In this document: one piece after another, positions 34,921 through 41,274 of the stretch
Layout: every line of letters starts with the position of its first letter
Numbering within the stretch: position 1 is the stretch's first letter
Source: Tardiphaga sp.
Lineage (GTDB): Bacteria > Pseudomonadota > Alphaproteobacteria > Rhizobiales > Xanthobacteraceae
Length of the DNA stretch: 42,364 nucleotides
Reading direction: 5' to 3'
NCBI GenBank assembly: GCA_030147505.1
Contig: JASBVG010000119.1
Span: 1-42,364, forward strand
Made by a program: the position numbers and the translations under genes
Notes under the pieces: model-generated
Database searches by the model: none
The model's input: the letters and a program-made list of their open reading frames with translations, nothing else
Told to the model about the DNA's origin: nothing

Positions 34921-37596
34921 TTATTTCATCTTTCCAATCGCAGCCTTGATTGACGACGCTGCGTCGTCATAGTCCGCCCAAGCCCTACTCTTTTTCACAA
35001 GCCCTGGCACACTTCGCAGCGTGAATTTTCTGGGGTCGAGATCGTCGCGCAATTGCGCCCAGGTCAGCGGCATCGACACCGTGGCGCCCTCGCGCGCCCG
35101 GGGTGATAGCACCGCAACCGCCGTGGACATCCGGTCGTTGCGCAGGTAGTCGAGAAAGATCTTCCCCTTCCGCTTTGCCTTCGACATGTTGACCAGATAG
35201 CGATCAGGATCATCCGCCGCCATCCACTGGCAGATGGCTTGGGCGAAAGTCTTTGCGGTTTTCCAGTCGACGCGATCGCGCGCAGCATGCTTCAGCGGCA
35301 CGACCACGTGCAGGCCCTTGCCGCCGGTGGTCTTGCAGAAGCTCTCCATACCGATCTTTGACAGTCGCTCTTTCAACTCTCGCGCGGCAATGATTACAGC
35401 GCCGAACTTTACCTCAGGGGACGGATCGAGATCGAAGATCAATCGGCCCGGCACATCGGGTTCGCCCGGCGCGCAATTCCACGGATGAAGCTCCAGCCCG
35501 CCCATTTGGGCCACTGCGGCGAGTCCTTCTATGCGATCGATCTGAAGATAGGGCTTACGGTCGCCTGAGACTTTCACCAGCTCCAGCAGATTCGACGTGC
35601 CGGCCATGGCATGACGCTGGAAGAATTGCTGACCGCCGATCCCGTCGGGCGCCCTTACCACCGAACATGGCCGCCCCTTGAGGTGCGGCATCATCCAGTC
35701 GCCGACCGCTTCGAAATAGTCGGCGAGATCGCGCTTCGTCACCGATTCATCGTCACCGGCATTCGGCCACAGCGCCTTGTCGGGATGCGAAAGCGCCACG
35801 CCCATCACCTCGGCAGATTTGCCCGAGGCGTATCTGGAAACCGTCTTCCTGGCCGCATTTTTTTTCGCTCCACGCTGCGGTTTCGGTTCGGCGAGCGTCG
35901 TCTTCTTCGGCGTCTCTGCTTCGACTTCCTCTGCCGGCTTGTCCTTACGCAACCCTTTGAACGACGCCTGCCGCACCATGCCCGCGCCCGTAAAGCCGGC
36001 GAATTCGATCTCGGCCACCAGCTCTGGCTTCAGCCAGTGCACGTCGCGCCCGCCGGCCGGCGCGTTTTCACCGCCGAACGGCGACTGTTGTCCGGCCGCC
36101 TTTTTCAGCGCAGGCATGATGCGCTTGACCTTGTCGGCACTATAGCCCGTGCCGACGATGCCAACATAAGCGAGATGATCTCCCTTATGCACACCTACCA
36201 ATAGCGAACGGAATTTGCCATTCGTCGTCTTCCAGCCGCCGATTACCACCTCGTGGCCCGCGCGGCACTTGGCTTTGGTCCAGTTCTTCGAGCGACCGGA
36301 CATATAGGGCGCCGACAGTTTCTTCGAAACGATTCCCTCCAACGACAGCTTGCAGGCCGATTGCAGGATCGCATCACCGCCGGTCGTGAAGTGATTGACG
36401 TAGCGGATCAGGCCCTCCTTGCGGCGGCCGCGCGCTTTCTCCAACAAAACCTTCAGTCGTGCTTTGCGCTCCTCCAACGGCTGCCTGCGCAGATCCTCGG
36501 CGTCGGCGAACAGCAGATCGAACACGAAGAAGATCAGCATATCCGTCTCGCCATCGGATAGCGCTGCCTGCAACACCGCGAAGTCCGGCGCGCCCGATGA
36601 ATCGAGCCCGACGATCTCACCATCGACCATGCAATCCGGCAGACTGGTGGCTTCCTCGGCGATGGCCGGAAAACTGTCGGTCCAGTCGAGCCCCTTGCGT
36701 GTTTTCAGCGTCGCCTCGCCGCCCTCGATACGAAGCTGCATGCGATAACCATCGAACTTGATCTCATGCGCCCAGCCGGATGCCGTCGGCGGGCGATCCA
36801 CCAAAGTGCAGAGCTCTGGCGCAACGAAGCCGGGCATGCTCACTGCCTTCTTCGCCCTGGCGGTGCGCTTTGCGGGTGGCTTCTTGGCCACGTCGGCCTT
36901 GGTTCTCGCGCCCTTCCTCGCGCGCCCATCCGCTGCCTCACCTTCACTGGAATCCCACACCGCATCCTTCCTGATCTTCGCGCGCTTGCCGATCATGAAG
37001 GGCTTCGGCGCCCGCCCTTTCCCCTCTGCAATATCTTTCATCCTGCGACCCGAGGCCACCGATGCGTCCTCATTCAGGATCGCGTCGCCCTTGCCGTTGA
37101 CGGCATAGGCGTCGCGATGCTTGATCAGCAACCAGTTGGTCCGCTTGCCGCCATTACGGTCGCGCTTCATCCGTACCAGCACGAATCCGCCATGCAGTTT
37201 CTCGCCCTCCAGCGTGAATTTCAGGTCGCCCTTCTTCAGTCCCTTTTCTGCATTCTCGGCTTCGTAATAACCGCGATCCCAGAGCTGCACCGTACCGCCG
37301 CCATATTGGCCTTCCGGGATCGTTCCTTCGAAATCGCCGTAATCGAGCGGATGGTCCTCGACCTCCACCGCCAGCCGCTTGTCGGCAGGGTCAAGCGACG
37401 GTCCGCGCGTCACCGCCCAGGACTTGAACACGCCGTCCATCTCGAGCCGGAGATCGTAATGCAGCCGTGTGGCGTCGTGTTTCTAGATCACGAAGCGGGG
37501 CCGCTTCGCCGGCGCGACCACGATCCTGCCTGACGGTTCCTGGGTTGCCGCAAAATCGCGCTTCTTGCGGTAAATCGATAGTTGACGATCGGCCAC
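34921..37596 (-). pseudogene. ligD: ATP-dependent DNA ligase LigD with in-frame amber codon at codon 38
   Basis: The reading frame from GTG 37596 (GGAG 8 bp upstream) to 34921 would encode 891 residues in the order phosphoesterase, ligase, polymerase, the normal LigD plan for end joining with Ku. Codon 38 (37485-37483) is TAG where LigD proteins have CAG: the flanks read RPRFVI, stop, KHDATRLHYDLRLE. Restart at ATG 37440 would give 839 residues. That product loses the His, His, Asp and Arg of HDATRLHYDLR, which form the metal site of the phosphoesterase. It keeps the ligase Lys in EIKFDGYR (residue 228 of the restarted chain) and the polymerase DLDPSP motif. So the gene is either a nonsense mutant, a ligase/polymerase-only version, or carries a sequencing error. 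The rest of the frame is intact, which argues for recent change. Confidence 0.85.
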
Positions 37597-37630
37597 GACG
37601 CATACTCCGAACGGCCATTAGGCGGGGACC

Positions 37631-37655
37631 GGAACCAAAACGGAAAGCCGCGGTT
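37631..37655 (+). promoter_or_regulatory. EcfG-like promoter for ku
   Basis: GGAAC (37631-37635), 16 bp, then GGTT (37652-37655): one mismatch from GGAAC-N16-CGTT and a full match to the looser GGAAC-N18-TT form. It lies about 60 bp before the ku start codon and interlocks with the ligD-facing promoter on the other strand. Confidence 0.65.
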
Positions 37656-37663
37656 GAAGTTCC
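37639..37663 (-). promoter_or_regulatory. EcfG-type promoter for ligD
   Basis: On the minus strand GGAAC (37663-37659), 16 bp, then CGTT (37642-37639): a perfect consensus match. Transcription would begin near 37632, leaving a leader of about 35 bp before the GTG at 37596. This also supports that GTG as the original ligD start rather than the internal ATG at 37440. Confidence 0.78.
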
Positions 37664-37715
37664 AAGCGCGGAAGCGATCGGCGCAGCAAGCAGTTCGTAT
37701 CGAGTTGGAGGACAC

Positions 37716-38600
37716 ATGGCACCGCCCCGCGCTTACTGGAAAGGCTCCCTCAAATTGTCGCTGGTGACCTGCCCGGTAGTCCTCTATCCGGCCTCCACCA
37801 CCACGGAGAAAACCAAATTTCACATGATCAACCGCGACACCGGCAACCGTCTGAAACAACAGATGATCGATGCCGAAACCGGCGATGTCGTGGAGACGGA
37901 GCAAAAGGCGCGCGGCTACGAGATCAGCAAGGGCGAATATATCGAGATCGAGAAGGAAGAGCTCGAAGCCGTGCAGATCGAGAGCAATCACACCATCGAC
38001 ATCGACAATTTCGTGCCGCGCGACGAGATCGATCGCCGCTATCTGAACCATCCTTATTACATCGCCCCGGACGGCAAGGCCGGTGTCGACGCCTTTGCCG
38101 TGATCCGCGACGCGATGAAGGACCAGGACCGTGTGGCGCTCGCGCGTATCGTGTTGACCAATCGAGAGCATGTGATTGCCATCGAACCCTTGGGCAAGGG
38201 ACTGCTCGGCACCACATTGCGCTATCCCTATGAGGTACGCGACGAGGCCGATTATTTCGATGACATCAAGAACCCGAAGATTTCGAAGGACATGATCGAG
38301 CTCGCCACCCACATCCTCGATAGCAAGGCGTCCCATTTCGACCCTGGCAAGTTCAAGGACGAATACGAGACCGCGCTGAAGACGCTGGTGAAGCGCAAGG
38401 CCGCCGGCAAGCCGGTGAAGGCCCCCCCGAAGGAAGAGAAGCCCGATAACGTCATCAATCTGATGGACGCGCTGAAGGCCAGTCTCAAGGGCGGCCAGAC
38501 CTCGACCAAGCGTGCCTCCGCGGCTCGCCGGCCGGCAGCCCGCAAACGCCCCGCTAAAAAGGCAGGGCGCTCGACGGCACGGCATCGCAAGGCAAGTTGA
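37716..38600 (+). CDS. ku: Non-homologous end-joining protein Ku
   Basis: A 294-residue bacterial Ku that binds DNA ends as a homodimer ring and recruits LigD. The core (MAPPRAYWKGSLKLSLVTCP, TEKTKFHMINRDTGNRLKQQ, YEISKGEYIEIEKEELEAV, RYLNHPYYIAPDGKAG) is canonical. The C-terminal tail from about residue 240 is rich in Lys, Arg and Ala, as in Ku proteins with a basic extension that helps DNA binding. The start is the ATG at 37716 with TTGGAGGA upstream; the open frame further 5' crosses the promoter region. It is divergent from ligD and shares a 120-bp control region with it. Confidence 0.95.
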   Translation: MAPPRAYWKGSLKLSLVTCPVVLYPASTTTEKTKFHMINRDTGNRLKQQMIDAETGDVVETEQKARGYEISKGEYIEIEKEELEAVQIESNHTIDIDNFVPRDEIDRRYLNHPYYIAPDGKAGVDAFAVIRDAMKDQDRVALARIVLTNREHVIAIEPLGKGLLGTTLRYPYEVRDEADYFDDIKNPKISKDMIELATHILDSKASHFDPGKFKDEYETALKTLVKRKAAGKPVKAPPKEEKPDNVINLMDALKASLKGGQTSTKRASAARRPAARKRPAKKAGRSTARHRKAS

Positions 38601-38602
38601 CC

Positions 38603-38860
38603 ATGATAAAAGCAACGGGATTGGCGATCGCGATCGCCGCACTACTCAGTCTGCCTGTCGCAGGAGCGCAGCAATTGCAGACTCGTGAATGCAACGCATC
38701 CAACATTGCATTTGTCGCTGAGGCCATATCGAAGATGCCGAATGGCAAGCCCAAACAGACAGCGTCGGACGAAATCAGCGCCGCGAGCGAGAAAATGGCG
38801 ATGGGAAAGACCGACGAGTGCAAGGACCATTTGCTGAAGGCTTCGCTGCAAACGAAGTGA
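38603..38860 (+). CDS. Small exported protein, function unknown
   Basis: An 85-residue protein with a clear signal peptide (MIKATGLAIAIAALLSLPVAGAQQ, cleavage after AGA near residue 22). The mature part is about 63 residues and mostly helical by composition, with two Cys (in TRECNAS and TDECKDH) that could form a disulfide in the periplasm. The ATG lies 2 bp after the ku stop, so it is probably in the ku transcript, which is surprising for an exported protein. No family is recognised with confidence. Confidence 0.65.
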   Translation: MIKATGLAIAIAALLSLPVAGAQQLQTRECNASNIAFVAEAISKMPNGKPKQTASDEISAASEKMAMGKTDECKDHLLKASLQTK

Positions 38861-38893
38861 CGCTCCCGTCGTCACCTTATCCGCGTCTTCCGC

Positions 38894-39175
38894 TCAGGAT
38901 TTCTTCTTCGTCTTCTTGACCTTCGTCGTTTTCCTTGCGGTCTTCTTTTGCGCTGCAGCCTTTTTCACAGTCTTTTTGGCGGCTTTCCTTGTCGCCTTCT
39001 TGGGTGCCTTCGGCACTTTCCTGCCTTCGGCGCGCGCTTCGGACAAACCTATAGCGATCGCCTGTTTGCGGCTCGTCACCTTCTTTCCGGAGCGGCCGCT
39101 TTTGAGCGTGCCAGCCTTGGCTTTTTTCACGGCACGCGCGACCTTCTTTGCAGCCTTCTTGGAATATTTCGCCAT
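38894..39175 (-). CDS. Lysine-rich histone-like protein (DUF6496)
   Basis: A 93-residue very basic protein. The N-terminal half (MAKYSKKAAKKVARAVKKAK, then AGTLKSGRSGKKVTSRKQAI and AIGLSEARAEGRKVP) matches DUF6496. The C-terminal half is a Lys/Ala/Thr tail like histone H1 (PKKATRKAAKKTVKKAAAQK). The start is the ATG at 39175 with GGGAG upstream; the upstream extension has no family match. It probably binds nucleic acid. A loose EcfG-like site (GGAAC-N18-TT) sits about 30-55 bp upstream on the same strand. Its partner genes are unknown; it lies convergent to the ku transcript. Confidence 0.82.
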   Translation of the reverse strand: MAKYSKKAAKKVARAVKKAKAGTLKSGRSGKKVTSRKQAIAIGLSEARAEGRKVPKAPKKATRKAAKKTVKKAAAQKKTARKTTKVKKTKKKS

Positions 39176-39205
39176 TACAAGCTCCCTTACATTGGCAGAA
39201 ATTCC

Positions 39206-39230
39206 AATCGCGGCGGCAGGCGATGGTTCC
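39206..39230 (-). promoter_or_regulatory. Weak EcfG-like site before the DUF6496 gene
   Basis: On the minus strand GGAAC (39230-39226) is followed after 16 bp by GATT (39209-39206), which fits GGAAC-N18-TT but not the stricter CGTT. The predicted start would lie about 25 bp before the ATG at 39175. Confidence 0.4.
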
Positions 39231-39328
39231 CCATTTTGCACCTCCTCCTGCGACCACCGGGCATTTATGCCGCGCCTATAATACAGCGCTTGCACATATC
39301 TCGTTTTCAAACGCCCTGCAGGTCATCT

Positions 39329-39360
39329 TGCAACCACACGCTCGCTAGCGTGCTGTTGCA
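39329..39360. promoter_or_regulatory. 32-bp palindrome just upstream of a small gene's ribosome-binding site
   Basis: TGCAAC (39329-39334) with GTTGCA (39355-39360), and CACGCT (39337-39342) with AGCGTG (39347-39352), form an interrupted palindrome. It touches the GGAGA ribosome-binding site of the gene starting at 39371. It could be a regulator operator or an mRNA hairpin. Confidence 0.55.
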
Positions 39361-39370
39361 GGAGACTTCC

Positions 39371-39637
39371 GTGAATCGCTTCGAACCTCCCTTGTCTGGG
39401 TTTGCTCTCGTTCTGATCGGTCAAAACAGCCGCGGCCAATGGGTCGCGCAAGAACAACGCGGCTTATTTGGCGGCGTGTTCAAGAACCGCCTCAGTGCCT
39501 TGCGCTATGCACTGTTCGAAAACGGGCACCACCCGGAGGCGATCGTGGAAACCGCCAGCCTTCTCGAGCTCGATATGAGCGCCCCGTCCTTCGCATCGAT
39601 GCAGCCTGCCGAATTGCCGCAACGACGCGCCGCCTGA
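39371..39637 (+). CDS. Small conserved-looking protein of unknown function
   Basis: An 88-residue cytosolic protein starting with GTG at 39371 (AGGAGA 6 bp upstream). The central part reads LIGQNSRGQWVAQEQRGLFG and KNRLSALRYALFENGHHPEA, with a pattern of a short beta-hairpin followed by a helix. No catalytic motif is visible and no family is claimed. The dapA-like gene starts 9 bp after its stop, so the two are probably cotranscribed. Confidence 0.65.
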   Translation: MNRFEPPLSGFALVLIGQNSRGQWVAQEQRGLFGGVFKNRLSALRYALFENGHHPEAIVETASLLELDMSAPSFASMQPAELPQRRAA

Positions 39638-39646
39638 TTCCTCATC

Positions 39647-40597
39647 ATGTCTGCAATTCCCCTCCCGGCCCATCCAGCCTTTCACAGCAATGACTGGCTG
39701 CATGGCATGATCGCGGACCTGCCGACGCCGTTTCATGCGGACGGCGGGCTCGATCTCCTCACTTTTGCCCGTCTCTGCGAGCGCCAGGCCTCCGCAGGTG
39801 GCAGCGCCGTCATAGTCGGCGAGACCATTGGCGAAGGCGATACGCTCTCCGAAAACGAGCGAATGACGTTGATCCGCACCGCCGTCGGCATTGCGCGCGG
39901 CCGCCTGCGTGTCATTGCCGGTGCCGGATCGCCCTGCACGGCGCGCGCGATCGAATGGACGCGCATGGCGCAATCGGCCGGCGCAGACGCCGTAATGTCG
40001 GTGGTCCCCTATTACAACAAGCCGACGGCAGAAGGCGTCACTGCGCATTTCCGTGCGATTCTCGACGCGACGACCCTGCCGATCATTCTGCATGATGCGC
40101 CCTCACGCTGCGTACGGGCGCTGACGGACGGCGCCCTCATCGATCTTGCCGCTTCGCCCCGGCTGATCGGCCTTCGCGACGACACCGGCGATGCAACGCG
40201 GCTTGCCCGCCTGCGCCCACTGCTCCCGCCTTGCTTCCGGTTTCTGACCGGTCACGATGCAACGGCATTGCCCTATTTGCTGACAGGCGGCGACGGCGTG
40301 GTATCGGCTGTCGCGAATGTCGCGCCACAACTCTGCCGCGGCATGTATTACGCCACGCGGAAAGGATGCGCGCGCTACGCGACGACGATCTCCGACATGC
40401 TGATGCCGCTTGCCGACGTGCTGTCATCGGCCCAGGTATCTTCCGCGGTTAAATACGCGATGAAACTGCGCGGCTTGGGTAATTCGGCAGTGCGGCTTCC
40501 ACGTGTGCCTCTCGACGAATCCGAGCAGCATCTGGTCGAGGTGGCGATGCAGGCGATCTGGGCCACTCCGGACGAAGTGATGTCCCGGGTCATCTGA
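39647..40597 (+). CDS. DapA-like protein lacking the Schiff-base lysine
   Basis: A 316-residue member of the dihydrodipicolinate synthase/N-acetylneuraminate lyase barrel family. The proton-relay Tyr is kept (PYYNKPTAEG, Tyr122/123). The strand that carries the Schiff-base Lys reads RLIGLRDDTGDATRL, so Arg177 (codon CGC at 40175-40177) replaces it, where active enzymes have G-I/L-K-D/E. The GTTGE-type loop is also altered (GETIGEGDTL), and the NVPSRT segment reads HDAPSRC. It is therefore unlikely to form the usual pyruvate imine and is probably not lysine-biosynthetic DapA. It may catalyse a different reaction or have a structural role. Length and fold look intact. Confidence 0.85.
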   Translation: MSAIPLPAHPAFHSNDWLHGMIADLPTPFHADGGLDLLTFARLCERQASAGGSAVIVGETIGEGDTLSENERMTLIRTAVGIARGRLRVIAGAGSPCTARAIEWTRMAQSAGADAVMSVVPYYNKPTAEGVTAHFRAILDATTLPIILHDAPSRCVRALTDGALIDLAASPRLIGLRDDTGDATRLARLRPLLPPCFRFLTGHDATALPYLLTGGDGVVSAVANVAPQLCRGMYYATRKGCARYATTISDMLMPLADVLSSAQVSSAVKYAMKLRGLGNSAVRLPRVPLDESEQHLVEVAMQAIWATPDEVMSRVI

Positions 40598-40613
40598 GAC
40601 GACGTCAAAGAAA

Positions 40614-40642
40614 CGCCCGCTAGATCAGCGGGCGCTTCTTTT
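40614..40642 (+). terminator. Intrinsic terminator after the DapA-like gene
   Basis: CGCCCGCT (40614-40621) and AGCGGGCG (40627-40634) form an 8-bp stem with a 5-base loop, followed by CTTCTTTT. It starts 16 bp after the stop codon. It overlaps the 3' end of the minus-strand small gene at 40625-40762. Confidence 0.75.
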
Positions 40643-40762
40643 CCATTTTTCCCGATGTTTAGGACCAGGTCCACGCATATAGTGCGCCGCGGGGCGATAT
40701 ACCGCTGGACCGACAATAATTCGCCAGACCTGCACCAACAGCGACAACAAGCGAGCCGTCAT
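40625..40762 (-). CDS. 45-residue basic small protein, coupled second gene
   Basis: A 45-residue protein beginning MTARLLSLLVQVWRIIVGPA. It has an amphipathic or membrane-touching helix at residues 4-20 and a very basic tail. The ATG overlaps the stop of the upstream 98-residue gene (ATGA at 40759-40762) and has AGGGGGG upstream, which supports real translation. The stop lies within the hairpin that terminates the convergent DapA-like gene. No family is recognised. Confidence 0.55.
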   Translation of the reverse strand: MTARLLSLLVQVWRIIVGPAVYRPAAHYMRGPGPKHREKWKRSAR

Positions 40763-41055
40763 GGCGCCCCCCTGCGATCCGTAAGTGTCGGCATTTTCGC
40801 ATCGCGCATGCCGACCCGCGCCAGTTCGTACCGCGCCCGGCGCATCTTGTCGGCAATGAGCGCCATGTGGATCGCCGCGAAAACACGTCTGACATCGTTG
40901 CGCACTCTCCGGACGGCAACGCAGAACCGCTTCCATTGCATATCGCCGGAATGATGGACGATCGGCGCCTGATTACGACTGATCAGATAGGCTCGATAGG
41001 CGCTGTCGGCCGAGAAATCATGCGCCTGGATGTCGCGATTGAAGAACATTGTCAT
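40759..41055 (-). CDS. 98-residue basic protein of unknown function
   Basis: A 98-residue protein starting MTMFFNRDIQAHDFSADSAY, with a strongly basic centre (KRFCVAVRRVRNDVRRVFAA) and end. ATG at 41055 is used; ATG at 41049 would remove two residues. The open frame is supported by the 4-bp coupling with the next small gene. No known domain is recognised, and no signal peptide or membrane segment is evident. The 41056-41237 stretch upstream shows no gene and no clear promoter. Confidence 0.5.
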   Translation of the reverse strand: MTMFFNRDIQAHDFSADSAYRAYLISRNQAPIVHHSGDMQWKRFCVAVRRVRNDVRRVFAAIHMALIADKMRRARYELARVGMRDAKMPTLTDRRGAP

Positions 41056-41237
41056 GGGTCACTGTCCGTATCGATGATGCGCCCGGCCAGACCAGCCGGG
41101 ACGCTTCAAAGATGCGGACAACGCCATAGGAATGCGAGACGGACCGCCGGGCCGCGTCATAAGCACAGCATAAAGACGAAGCCTGCCCCGTGCGCGGGCT
41201 CAGCTCTTGCCTGAGAATTGCGATGCCGAAAGGAAAA

Positions 41238-41267
41238 CGGGACCGGAAGCTTTCGCCGCCGGTCCCG
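41238..41267 (-). terminator. Intrinsic terminator of the MFS transporter gene
   Basis: CGGGACCGG (41238-41246) and CCGGTCCCG (41259-41267) form a 9-bp stem. On the minus strand it is followed by TTTTCCTTTC. It begins 8 bp after the transporter's stop codon. Confidence 0.8.
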
Positions 41268-41274
41268 GACGATC

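Noticed and set aside
37391..37717. A 108-codon minus-strand frame at the ligD start
   Set aside because: It is out of frame with ligD over the same bases, and the other frame gives the recognisable LigD N-terminus broken only by the amber codon. A frameshift reading of ligD is therefore unnecessary.
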